Source of the DNA: Nitrospira sp.
GTDB lineage: Bacteria; Nitrospirota; Thermodesulfovibrionia; Thermodesulfovibrionales; SM23-35
Length of the DNA: 6,611 nucleotides
Assembly: GCA_016873595.1 (NCBI GenBank)
Contig: VGWZ01000111.1
Span: forward strand, 1-6,611
Reading direction: 5' to 3'
A program made the position numbers and the translations under genes. This document shows, piece by piece, positions 1 through 5,463 of the stretch (position 1 is the first letter of the stretch; the number at the start of each line of letters is the position of its first letter). Below the pieces are notes generated by a model that worked only from the letters and a program-made list of their open reading frames with translations, did not search any database and was not told the DNA's origin.

Positions 1-118
1 CCTTCATTGCTAAATACTTCGTTATTGCGGATGTCAACGTGGTCTTGCCATGGTCTATGTGACCTATCGTCCCTACGTTTGCATGAGGCTTTACTCTCTC
101 AAATTTAGCCTTTGCCAT
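1..118 (-). CDS. tuf: Elongation factor Tu, N-terminal fragment (runs off the window)
   Basis: The reading frame starts at the ATG at 118-116 and leaves the window after 39 codons, so only the N terminus is seen. It begins MAKAKFERVKPHANVGTIGH and carries the G1 P-loop GHIDHGKT at residues 19-26, which binds the phosphates of GTP. EF-Tu is the cytoplasmic GTPase that delivers aminoacyl-tRNA to the ribosomal A site. The start is fixed by the family N terminus and by AAGGAGG four bases upstream. It is the last visible gene of a tRNA-tuf operon, 86 bp after tRNA-Thr(GGU), matching the E. coli tufB context. No promoter is evident between that tRNA and tuf, so co-transcription is inferred. Confidence 0.97.
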   Translation of the reverse strand, partial: MAKAKFERVKPHANVGTIGHIDHGKTTLTSAITKYLAMK

Positions 119-122
119 AATT

Positions 123-129
123 CCTCCTT
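123..129 (-). promoter_or_regulatory. Strong Shine-Dalgarno of tuf
   Basis: On the minus strand the sequence AAGGAGG is followed by AATT and then the ATG of tuf. This near-complete match to the 16S anti-Shine-Dalgarno is expected for one of the most highly translated genes in a bacterium. Confidence 0.85.
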
Positions 130-141
130 AGTGTTTGTTCT

Positions 142-190
142 TGGTTTTCGGTCTTTAGTTTTAAGACTAACGACTGATAACTAAAAACTG
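142..190 (-). repeat. AT-rich inverted-repeat spacer between tRNA-Thr(GGU) and tuf
   Basis: The spacer contains TCTTTAGTTTTAAGAC on the plus strand and, about 15 bases later, AACTAAAAACT. TTTAGTTTT and AACTAAAAA can pair, and GTCTT/AAGAC can form a smaller stem. It resembles the two larger elements between the upstream tRNA genes in composition and style but is not an identical copy. It may be a spacer structure in the transcript or a degenerate dispersed intergenic repeat; no function is shown. Confidence 0.45.
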
Positions 191-204
191 TTTCCCGCCG
201 TTCA

Positions 205-280
205 TGGAGCCCATGACCGGGATTGAACCGGTGACCTCATCCTTACCAAGGATGTGCTCTGCCAACTGAGCTACATGGGC
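205..280 (-). tRNA. tRNA-Thr (anticodon GGU)
   Basis: The 76-nt cloverleaf includes an encoded CCA end (TGG at 205-207 on the plus strand). The acceptor stem is GCCCATG paired with CATGGGC, the D arm reads AGCTCAGTTGGCAGAGC, and the anticodon stem CATCC/GGATG encloses loop TTGGTAA. Loop positions 3-5 are GGT, so it reads Thr ACC/ACU codons. The T arm contains GGTTCAATCCC. It is the last tRNA before tuf, the place of thrT in E. coli. Confidence 0.97.
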
Positions 281-290
281 ACCAACTACA

Positions 291-373
291 GTTAAAAGTG
301 AAAAGTTATGAGTTAAAAGTCTTAAATTCACTGTTTTTCTTTCTTTAACTCTTAACTAAAAACTCTCAACTCC
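291..373 (-). repeat. Long imperfect inverted repeat, spacer copy 1 (Thr-Gly spacer)
   Basis: The left arm at 291-325 starts GTTAAAAGTGAAAAGTTATG, and the right arm at about 345-373 reads approximately as its reverse complement (TTTAACTCTTAACT...AACTCTCAACTCCT). A transcript could form a long, AT-rich, imperfect hairpin. Bases 291-320 are identical to 490-519 in the next tRNA spacer, so this is a repeated element and not chance low complexity. Confidence 0.7.
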
Positions 374-378
374 TCATT

Positions 379-403
379 GCAAATTTTGTAGAACAAAATT
401 TGC
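379..403 (-). repeat. Perfect 10-bp hairpin just 3' of tRNA-Gly
   Basis: GCAAATTTTG (379-388) and CAAAATTTGC (394-403) form a perfect stem around a 5-base loop. In the transcribed direction it begins three bases after the CCA end of tRNA-Gly. There is no U tract, so it is not a standard terminator; a role in processing of the polycistronic precursor is possible but inferred. Confidence 0.7.
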
Positions 404-406
404 TCA

Positions 407-481
407 TGGAGCGGGAAACGGGATTCGAACCCGCGACCCTCAGCTTGGAAGGCTGACGCTCTACCACTGAGCTACTCCCGC
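407..481 (-). tRNA. tRNA-Gly (anticodon UCC)
   Basis: The 75-nt cloverleaf has an encoded CCA. The acceptor stem is GCGGGAG with partner TTCCCGC, and the D arm is AGCTCAGTGGTAGAGC. The anticodon stem TCAGC/GCTGA encloses CTTCCAA, giving anticodon TCC for GGA/GGG codons. The T arm GCGGGTTCGAATCCCGT is standard. Position and identity match glyT of the E. coli thrU-tyrU-glyT-thrT-tufB operon. Confidence 0.97.
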
Positions 482-489
482 ATCAAAAA

Positions 490-573
490 GTTAAAAGTGA
501 AAAGTTATGAGTTAAAAGTTTAAAACCCTCTTTCTTTTTACCTTGTTTAACTTTTAACTCTTCACTCTTAACT
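490..573 (-). repeat. Long imperfect inverted repeat, spacer copy 2 (Gly-Tyr spacer)
   Basis: The left arm at 490-523 has its first 30 bases identical to 291-320. The right arm at 546-572 (GTTTAACTTTTAACTCTTCACTCTTAAC) is written here only as TTTAACTTTTAACTCTTCAC and onward; it is an approximate reverse complement of the left arm. The loop is about 22 bases. The arrangement relative to the preceding tRNA and its 3' hairpin is the same as in the Thr-Gly spacer. Confidence 0.7.
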
Positions 574-598
574 GCAAATTTTGCTTTGCAAAATTTGC
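574..598 (-). repeat. Perfect 11-bp hairpin abutting the CCA end of tRNA-Tyr
   Basis: GCAAATTTTGC (574-584) and GCAAAATTTGC (588-598) pair perfectly around a TTT loop. On the transcribed strand it begins at the very next base after the CCA of tRNA-Tyr. Its stem is nearly the same sequence as that of the hairpin after tRNA-Gly, but the loops differ. No U tract follows. Confidence 0.72.
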
Positions 599-683
599 TG
601 GTGGAGAGGGGAGGATTCGAACCTCCGAAGGCTTCGCCGGCAGATTTACAGTCTGCTCCCTTTGGCCGCTCGGGAACCTCTCC
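599..683 (-). tRNA. tRNA-Tyr (anticodon GUA)
   Basis: This is an 85-nt class II tRNA with a long variable arm. The acceptor stem GGAGAGG/CCTCTCC is followed by discriminator A and an encoded CCA. The anticodon stem GCAGA/TCTGC encloses CTGTAAA, giving anticodon GTA for UAU/UAC. The variable arm runs CGGCGAAGCCTTC and the T arm is GGAGGTTCGAATCCTCC. It lies 17 bases after tRNA-Thr(UGU), as tyrU follows thrU in E. coli. Confidence 0.97.
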
Positions 684-700
684 TCCACGAGTCGTAGACA

Positions 701-776
701 TGGAGCCACCGAAGGGAATCGAACCCCCGACCCGCTGATTACAAATCAGCTGCTCTGCCTGCTGAGCTACGGTGGC
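701..776 (-). tRNA. tRNA-Thr (anticodon UGU)
   Basis: The 76-nt cloverleaf has an encoded CCA. The acceptor stem GCCACCG pairs with CGGTGGC, the D arm is AGCTCAGCAGGCAGAGC, and the anticodon stem GCTGA/TCAGC encloses TTTGTAA, giving anticodon TGT for ACA/ACG. The T arm is GGGGGTTCGATTCCCTT. It is the first gene of the tRNA-tuf operon, the place held by thrU in E. coli. Confidence 0.97.
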
Positions 777-814
777 TTATCGTATTTCCACTTCTACAGG
801 CAGAAAAAGGCAAT

Positions 815-830
815 AGTAATCCCTATTACT
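815..830 (-). repeat. Small inverted repeat in the tRNA-operon leader
   Basis: AGTAAT and ATTACT (6-bp stem) flank CCCT. It lies between the proposed promoter and tRNA-Thr(UGU), within the predicted 5' leader. It may be a leader hairpin but could easily be chance. Confidence 0.3.
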
Positions 831-846
831 TTTTTATCAATCCTAT

Positions 847-877
847 AGTATAGCAAGATTTATTATAAAATGGTCAA
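847..877 (-). promoter_or_regulatory. Probable sigma-70-type promoter of the tRNA-tuf operon
   Basis: The minus strand reads TTGACC (877-872), a 19-base spacer, then TATACT (852-847) preceded by TGC, an extended -10 motif. The extended -10 could compensate for the spacer, which is two bases longer than the 17-bp optimum. It would start transcription about 64 bases before tRNA-Thr(UGU). It sits between the stop of rlmB and the first tRNA, so tRNA transcription need not depend on rlmB. No convincing rlmB terminator is visible at 850-927. Confidence 0.55.
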
Positions 878-927
878 TTTTTAAAATTCAAGAATAAATT
901 CAATTATTTCTATTTTTCTCGTGTAAT

Positions 928-1680
928 TTAGCTATTCTTCATCCTCTGTCGTAAAATCTCAAAAAGCACTATTCCTGTAGCAACAGAAACATTAAGGGAG
1001 TTTATTTTACCGTGCATCGGGATTCTGACCAGAATATCACAATGTTCCTTTACCGTCTTCCTCAATCCTTTTCCCTCAGACCCTATTACAATGGCCAAAG
1101 GCACTTTAAGGTCTATATCCCACGCTACATTATCTGCCCCTGCATCAGCACCAACTACAGTTATCCCTCTCTCCTTCATCTCGTAAATCGCATGCTTTAC
1201 ATTTGCCACCATAGAAACCGGGACATACTCTACAGCACCAGCAGATGCTTTTGATACCTCAGGCCCGAGCATAACAGACCTGTGTGATTGGATAACAATG
1301 CCATGTACACCAGCAGCATCTGCCACCCTCAATATGGCGCCAAAATTTCTCGGGTCTTCAATACAATCGAGGATTATAAAAAGCGGGATTTCATTCTTTA
1401 TTACTGGTATTCTAAGCAGATCATCAAGATTGATATAAGTCTTCGGTAAAACCTCTGCAGCTACTCCCTGATGGCCTTTCTGAAAAGTACTATCAAAAAA
1501 GGTGGGGGGTAATATTTTGACAGGTATACCTCTACCTTCTGCCTCTTTCTTTATCTCAGGGACATTATTGTGTCTACTGGATGATATAAAAATGTTCTGG
1601 ATTTTTCTGCCTGCCCTTATTGCCTCAAGCACAGGGTTCAGGCCATAAATCCGCTCCATTTTATCTTTCTCTTTTTTCAT
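928..1680 (-). CDS. rlmB: 23S rRNA (guanosine-2'-O-)-methyltransferase RlmB, SpoU/TrmH family
   Basis: The 250-residue protein has the usual length of this family. An N-terminal substrate-binding domain (about residues 8-82, MERIYGLNPVLEAI...) precedes a SPOUT methyltransferase domain with three knot motifs: DPRNFGAILRVADAAGV at 109-125, IGSEGKGL at 199-206, and IPMHGKINSLNVSVATG at 220-236. The RlmB group uses S-adenosylmethionine to 2'-O-methylate a guanosine in the 23S rRNA peptidyl-transferase region (Gm2251 in E. coli numbering). The start at 1680 has AAGGA about six bases upstream; a second ATG at 1659 would give MERIYGLNP, closer to many family members, with a poorer upstream site. It is the nearest gene upstream of the tRNA-tuf promoter and is complete. 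A TrmH-family tRNA target cannot be fully excluded, but motif spacing and the N-terminal domain favour RlmB. Confidence 0.93.
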   Translation of the reverse strand: MKKEKDKMERIYGLNPVLEAIRAGRKIQNIFISSSRHNNVPEIKKEAEGRGIPVKILPPTFFDSTFQKGHQGVAAEVLPKTYINLDDLLRIPVIKNEIPLFIILDCIEDPRNFGAILRVADAAGVHGIVIQSHRSVMLGPEVSKASAGAVEYVPVSMVANVKHAIYEMKERGITVVGADAGADNVAWDIDLKVPLAIVIGSEGKGLRKTVKEHCDILVRIPMHGKINSLNVSVATGIVLFEILRQRMKNS

Positions 1681-1717
1681 TTTTCATCCTTAAATTTTTC
1701 AACGTATTGTCAAACCT

Positions 1718-1789
1718 AACCACAGTTCACAGAGTTTTTAAATTTAAAAATCTTTTTCTCTGTGTGCTCTGTGGTGAAATTCTGTGGTT
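1718..1789. repeat. CACAGAG/CTCTGTG nested inverted-repeat element
   Basis: Outer arms AACCACAG (1718-1725) and CTGTGGTT (1782-1789) enclose inner arms CACAGAG (1728-1734) and CTCTGTG (1758-1764), with another CTCTGTGG at 1767-1774. The centre, 1735-1750, is a perfect 16-bp palindrome TTTTTAAATTTAAAAA. This resembles a dispersed intergenic element type seen in several AT-rich environmental bacterial genomes. It lies about 40 bases upstream of rlmB, so it could be transcribed with that gene; function unknown. Confidence 0.65.
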
Positions 1790-1834
1790 TCATATCTTAT
1801 CCTCTTTTTTATGAAACTTTTGACATTACTTTTT

Positions 1835-1930
1835 TCAAAAAATAAACAACCGCCTTGAAGGGACAGCCCAAATCTCAGGCTCTGATAACTTCTTTATTTC
1901 ATCGCCCTGATAAATAAAGAGGAGGATAAG
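1835..1930 (-). pseudogene. Possible C-terminal gene remnant without a start codon
   Basis: A 31-codon open stretch reads IYQGDEIKKLSEPEIWAVPS near its middle and ends with a TGA at 1837-1835. The composition (charged residues, W, P, G in protein-like order) looks like real coding sequence, but the frame opens after a TAG with no ATG, GTG or TTG. It is in the same frame as the broken small gene ending at 1997, separated by three stops. The best reading is the tail of a decayed gene; I do not recognise the family. Confidence 0.3.
1891..1920. repeat. 9-bp perfect inverted repeat with 12-base loop
   Basis: TCTTTATTT (1891-1899) and AAATAAAGA (1912-1920) are perfect reverse complements. No U tract follows in either direction, so terminator function is not supported. 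It overlaps the possible gene remnant. Confidence 0.4.
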
Positions 1931-1996
1931 CTAAGAGTAACCTATATTTCTGCATATTTTAAGTTCTTGTCGTATAATATACAGCAAAATTTACGA

Positions 1997-2283
1997 CTAA
2001 ACAAGAAAAATCAGGCTCCTGCGATATTGCACTTTTGCTCTTTTGACTATTGCATTTCTTTTCGTGGCAAGCGAGGGCGGTGATGCGTTTATCTCAGAAG
2101 GCTTGTATCCGTGATCGTTGGCTATCTCTCCAAAAGCTCTCTTTGCTTCTTTTAAGGAAGTGAAATGATTAACCTCACCTGTCATACCTCTATCTATAAC
2201 GATAACAAGATATTTTGCTGTGGCTGACTGAGGTAATTGATAGGTAACAACGTCAGTATTTTAGTAACAGATTTTTTGTTCAT
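1997..2283 (-). pseudogene. Small unrecognised gene disrupted by a one-base frameshift
   Basis: The ATG at 2283 is preceded by AAGGA with a six-base spacer and begins MNKKSVTK, but that frame then runs out of phase to a stop. The adjacent frame continues smoothly with TYQLPQSATAKYLVIVIDRG and then MTGEVNHFTSLKEAKRAFGE, ending at a TAG at 1999-1997. One extra A in the CTAAAAT run near 2260 would join both parts into a protein of about 95 residues. The middle is hydrophobic and beta-like (KYLVIVIDRG), the C-terminal part basic. It starts 34 bases after the endonuclease gene, so it may have been the last gene of that operon. If the shift is genuine, only an internal start at 2185 would give a 62-residue product, for which no good ribosome binding site is seen. 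I do not recognise a family. Confidence 0.6.
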
Positions 2284-2317
2284 GAATAGTCCTTCATTCC
2301 ACTATTAAAAGGCTTAA

Positions 2318-3103
2318 TTATTCAATCTTTCTGAATTCGGCAAATTTTTTATCAATTTCTATTCTTAATTCTTCACCCACTTCTTGAAAAATATCTAACA
2401 ATTCCTCATAAATATTATCGTCAGCAACGAAATTCCAAAATTCTTCACCCACTAATATTTCTCCTTTTTCCAAATCATATAGTCCTTTTAACGTCCATCT
2501 CTCATACGGTTCAGGATGATAAGGATTATATGGAATAGCTAATCGTGTAAAAACTTTAGCCTTTTTATCCTGACTAAGTCTTAAGGCTGTCCATCTAAGA
2601 AGTTTGAGTTTCAATGCTACAAACTCTTTCATATTAGGTTTCACACTCGTGATATCAAAATAATTTTCTGTATCGTTGACCTTTACATACAAGTCTACAA
2701 CTGAATCTGGATCAAATTTTGGTTCCCCTTTCTTTATTTTTCCTTTAATTTGTTTTGCTTCTTCTATTTTTGATGCAACGACTTCGCCTTTCCTTAATTT
2801 GTAGTGAATATTACTGATTAACTTTTCTGTATCTTCATCAACTTCGCCAAGTAACTTATATTGTCTCTCTGCATGATAACTTGCCCCTTTAGCTAATATC
2901 ACCGCAACCTGTTCCCAAATAGACATACCAAAAGTAGTATTCATCGAGTGAACAAAAGAAAACATGGCATATCTATCTCTACCAAGCAGTCTAAAATGAA
3001 AGGGCATATGATTTGTTTCTGGTTTATAATCTCTTAGTTTATCTCTTATCGTTGTCGTCAATGACTCTATTATTCCGTTCCTTATCTTTGTTGACAAAGC
3101 CAT
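2318..3103 (-). CDS. TdeIII-family type II restriction endonuclease
   Basis: This 261-residue protein resembles the TdeIII/MjaII family (Pfam RE_TdeIII), recalled from the family and not searched. Recognisable blocks are YKPETNHMPFHFRLLGRDR at 26-44, a block from SFVHSMNTTFG at 49-59, AERQYKLL at 78-85, VDLYV at 136-140, FDITSVKPN at 149-157, and AIPYNPYHPEPYERWT at 189-204. The last block and the KPN motif are the strongest family marks. TdeIII and MjaII cut GGNCC, so that is the likely but unproven target. D137 and D150 fit a PD-(D/E)xK metal site, but the expected Lys two residues after D150 is Thr152 (codon ACG); see findings. It starts six bases after the methyltransferase stop with AGGAGGTG as ribosome binding site. 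Full length, no frameshift. Confidence 0.88.
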   Translation of the reverse strand: MALSTKIRNGIIESLTTTIRDKLRDYKPETNHMPFHFRLLGRDRYAMFSFVHSMNTTFGMSIWEQVAVILAKGASYHAERQYKLLGEVDEDTEKLISNIHYKLRKGEVVASKIEEAKQIKGKIKKGEPKFDPDSVVDLYVKVNDTENYFDITSVKPNMKEFVALKLKLLRWTALRLSQDKKAKVFTRLAIPYNPYHPEPYERWTLKGLYDLEKGEILVGEEFWNFVADDNIYEELLDIFQEVGEELRIEIDKKFAEFRKIE

Positions 3104-3109
3104 TCCCTA

Positions 3110-4327
3110 TCACCTCCTAAAATAAAAAATAGATTCAAAGTATTTATTAGAATCCCTTTCCGTTCTCATCAAAACTGGTCTATGAAATACATCAATCAGC
3201 TTAAAACTGCATTGTTTACCAATATCGGGATAAAGGTTATACTTATCATTAGCCACAATAAAAACTAATGCCCCATCAATTAAATTTTCAGAAGCATTCT
3301 TGAAAACATCTACTATCCCTTTAACATACTCCCTCTTTGCATTTCCATTTTGCCCCCTCGTTGCAGGCCCTATTTCTAATTCATCCTGTCTTGGAAAATT
3401 AAAAAGCTCATATGCATATCGGTGTTGCTCATGATAATCAATAACTCCAACATATGGTGGCGATGTAAATATGCCATTAAATTTTAATTCTTCAGGTAAT
3501 TTCTTTGTACGAGCATCGCCTTGATATATCTTAATAAAAGCATTAGTTCTTAACTTGTCAAACTCTTTTATTCTCCTGATGGAGTCATAACTATAACGGT
3601 TTATAAATTTCAATGCTTCATCTATAGGGTCACAGTATCTTTTATGCTTTATACACCAGTATGTCTCTCTGACCGCATTTTGAGGACGAGCTAAATCATA
3701 ATGTGGGATTAACCTTGCTGAACGAGCAGACCTGCTTAAAATTATTTTTAATATGCCCTGATTTTTGTAATCCTTAATTATACTTCTGTAAAATAAAATT
3801 TCCTGCAAAGCTCTTTCTGAAAACCAGTAGTTTAAGTAGTCGCTATCTGTTGAAAATTTATCTATTTTGTTATCGAAAAGAAGTGAACTTTTCTGTTGCA
3901 ACAAATTACTGAAATTTTTAAGCCGCTTTAATGCATCTAATATTTCTCCTTCGACTTCTTTAATATTGTATTTTTGGGTCTTCATTTTCTGTATAAGAAC
4001 ATTGAAGGGTGAGAGTTCAATTCCAACAGAGTTTATTCCTAACACATTTGCCTCAATAAGAGCGGTCCCAGAACCAGCAAATGGGTCAATAATCGTATCG
4101 CCTTTTTTAAAATATTTTTTCAGAAAGACCTCGACTAACTGGGGAATAAATTTACCAAGATAAGGATGCAACCTATGAACATGCTTTGTTCTTTCAAATT
4201 CCCTAACACTCAAAAATGTTAAATCATTACCTAAAACCTCAATATTTTTTTGAGTATCTGTTTTCTTTTCGATAAAATCAGTATCGATTCCAAACTTTAG
4301 TGCTGCTTTTTTGTTAATAGCAAGCAT
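3110..4327 (-). CDS. Type II DNA methyltransferase (SPPY class, probably N4-cytosine)
   Basis: The 405-residue protein carries the S-adenosylmethionine-binding motif I DPFAGSGT at 81-88, followed by VGIELSPF at 101-108 (motif II region), and catalytic motif IV TSPPYVG at 288-294. Order is motif I, a long variable segment of about 180 residues holding the presumed target recognition part, then motif IV, as in alpha-type amino-methyltransferases. SPPY is typical of N4-cytosine enzymes. The gene is directly upstream of a TdeIII-type endonuclease; if the pair recognises GGNCC, the target base must be cytosine, which agrees. It would protect host DNA from the endonuclease. The start at 4327 has GGGAG eleven bases upstream and AGGA only two bases upstream, neither well placed, so initiation may be weak; no other in-frame ATG is near. 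The frame is intact and ends six bases before the nuclease. Confidence 0.9.
   Translation of the reverse strand: MLAINKKAALKFGIDTDFIEKKTDTQKNIEVLGNDLTFLSVREFERTKHVHRLHPYLGKFIPQLVEVFLKKYFKKGDTIIDPFAGSGTALIEANVLGINSVGIELSPFNVLIQKMKTQKYNIKEVEGEILDALKRLKNFSNLLQQKSSLLFDNKIDKFSTDSDYLNYWFSERALQEILFYRSIIKDYKNQGILKIILSRSARSARLIPHYDLARPQNAVRETYWCIKHKRYCDPIDEALKFINRYSYDSIRRIKEFDKLRTNAFIKIYQGDARTKKLPEELKFNGIFTSPPYVGVIDYHEQHRYAYELFNFPRQDELEIGPATRGQNGNAKREYVKGIVDVFKNASENLIDGALVFIVANDKYNLYPDIGKQCSFKLIDVFHRPVLMRTERDSNKYFESIFYFRR
3111..3118 (-). promoter_or_regulatory. Shine-Dalgarno of the endonuclease, inside the methyltransferase 3' end
   Basis: AGGAGGTG on the minus strand lies seven bases before the ATG of the endonuclease. 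The same bases encode the last two arginines (AGG AGG) and part of the TGA of the methyltransferase. This arrangement predicts translational coupling, so nuclease is made only after the methylase frame has been read. Confidence 0.8.
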
Positions 4328-4407
4328 ATTCCTATTTTCTCCCAGATAGATAAATTTGTTAAATTCAGTTCTTCTATCTTCCTACTATCACCGATGATTA
4401 TGGCGGT
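4297..4407 (-). pseudogene. Possible remnant of a second methyltransferase N terminus
   Basis: An open stretch of 36 codons with no start codon reads TAIIIGDSRKIEELNLTNLS near its beginning. IIxGDSRxxEEL is a familiar opening of amino-methyltransferases, just before their SPPY motif. It overlaps the first 31 bases of the intact methyltransferase in another frame and ends at a TAA at 4299-4297. It may be the scar of an earlier or duplicated methylase gene. The stretch is short, so chance resemblance remains possible. Confidence 0.3.
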
Positions 4408-4489
4408 TTAAGGTTGTGCACTGTTTAAATATTAGAGTTGTCCCTTTCATCTTTTATTGCCTTTCGATAGTCCAACAGTAGGCTCTTTA

Positions 4490-5365
4490 TTAACCTCGAT
4501 TCTTCACCGAATGAAACCACCCTTTCAATTCTTCCTTCCTTTTTAGGAAGTCAGGTCTCCCCTTAGGAAACTGGTCTAAAAATTTTTTAATAATCAGGTT
4601 GCCCGCAGCAAATATTGTAGACAACAGCATTATTCTCGTCTCATAGTCCATCGTTCTGTTAATAGTATCTTTTATAACTTTATTCATATAATGCCAACTG
4701 GGATGTAAATAATCGTTGTTCGATTTAACCACAAAATTGCAAAGTGCCAGCAGATCATCCCGTGTCTCTTTATTTTGAAGTTTCCATATCATCTTGTCGA
4801 GAGGCATGCCACTCCAATAGTTTTTGCTAAAATTCTTATATTTCATTCTGAACTCATCGAGTTTCCTTTCTATTTCAGCAAACCGCTCCTCACCCTTTGT
4901 GTCTTTGAAAACATCGGGGTATTTCTTGATTATCTCCATAGCCTTGTATGGAAGAACCGCATGATTAAAGTCAATATACCTTTTCAGTCGCTCTTCCCTT
5001 AATGAATCGTCGTCAAATATGTAATAGAGATTGACGGTGAGTTCACACATATTTCTGCTAATGTAGTGAATCTGATAGGGATTATCGTCAATGATGTGAG
5101 CGGTTGCATCTGCATTATTCCGAGCAATGAGAAGGCTCCCTATGCAGAAATACCTGTAATTGTATATTCTGTACTTTGTCTTGGTCGCATAGTTTTTTCG
5201 AGCATTCTCGAATATGTCGGTCATGAGTTTGACTTGCTCTTTAAGGAAGGTGATTCTAACCTTAAAGGTTTCCTCCAAGTCTTCTTGCGACTGTTTGAGC
5301 ATTATAAACTCTTTTGGTTGGGTTAGGGATGCACTAGTATTTATCTTTTCTTTTACTTCCCACAT
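4490..5365 (-). CDS. DUF5677-like hypothetical protein
   Basis: The 291-residue predicted soluble protein is largely alpha-helical, with no signal peptide or membrane segment. A central block ARNNADATAHIIDDNPYQIH (81-100), RNMCELTVNLYYIFDD (104-119) and RLKRYIDF (126-133), followed by YLHPSWHY (219-226), matches the general pattern of DUF5677 proteins: an R...E..V.LYYI helix, an RxxRYxxF helix and a later HPS motif. This assignment is from memory of the pattern. The family has no settled function that I can state. The start at 5365 has GGGTGAAG about nine bases upstream; ATG at 5302 (MLKQSQEDL) with AAAGAG six bases upstream is an alternative and would give 270 residues. It lies 130 bases after the GIY-YIG gene and 162 bases before the methyltransferase, so a shared transcript is possible. 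Its position beside a restriction-modification pair suggests, but does not show, a defence role. Confidence 0.75.
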   Translation of the reverse strand: MWEVKEKINTSASLTQPKEFIMLKQSQEDLEETFKVRITFLKEQVKLMTDIFENARKNYATKTKYRIYNYRYFCIGSLLIARNNADATAHIIDDNPYQIHYISRNMCELTVNLYYIFDDDSLREERLKRYIDFNHAVLPYKAMEIIKKYPDVFKDTKGEERFAEIERKLDEFRMKYKNFSKNYWSGMPLDKMIWKLQNKETRDDLLALCNFVVKSNNDYLHPSWHYMNKVIKDTINRTMDYETRIMLLSTIFAAGNLIIKKFLDQFPKGRPDFLKRKEELKGWFHSVKNRG

Positions 5366-5463
5366 TTAATTCTTCACCCTTTCCAGCCTTTCTCTATCTT
5401 CTCAAAACCCCAGCATTATTAGAATTGACCACGACAAAACCTTACTTTTCCCTCCCTCACCCC

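Noticed and set aside
291..598. CRISPR array
   Set aside because: There are only two copies of a 30-base repeat, separated by tRNA genes, with no uniform spacers.
483..701. 72-residue minus-strand reading frame across the tRNA-Tyr and tRNA-Gly spacer
   Set aside because: It is the translation of tRNA sequence and an inverted repeat.
1012..1254. Plus-strand frames inside rlmB and, likewise, inside the methylase (3867-4163), DUF5677-like (4775-5326) and GIY-YIG (5631-5828) genes
   Set aside because: All are opposite-strand shadows of well-supported genes, without homology-like content or ribosome binding sites.
1891..1920. Intrinsic terminator at the 9-bp inverted repeat
   Set aside because: The stem is AT-rich and lacks a following U tract in either direction.
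1973..1978. Plus-strand TATAAT as a promoter
   Set aside because: There is no recognisable -35 at the right distance and no plus-strand gene downstream.
4388..4450. 20-residue peptide MKGTTLIFKQCTTLNRHNHR upstream of the methylase
   Set aside because: The AAAGG ribosome site is only fair, the length is within chance, and it is too small for a known restriction controller protein.
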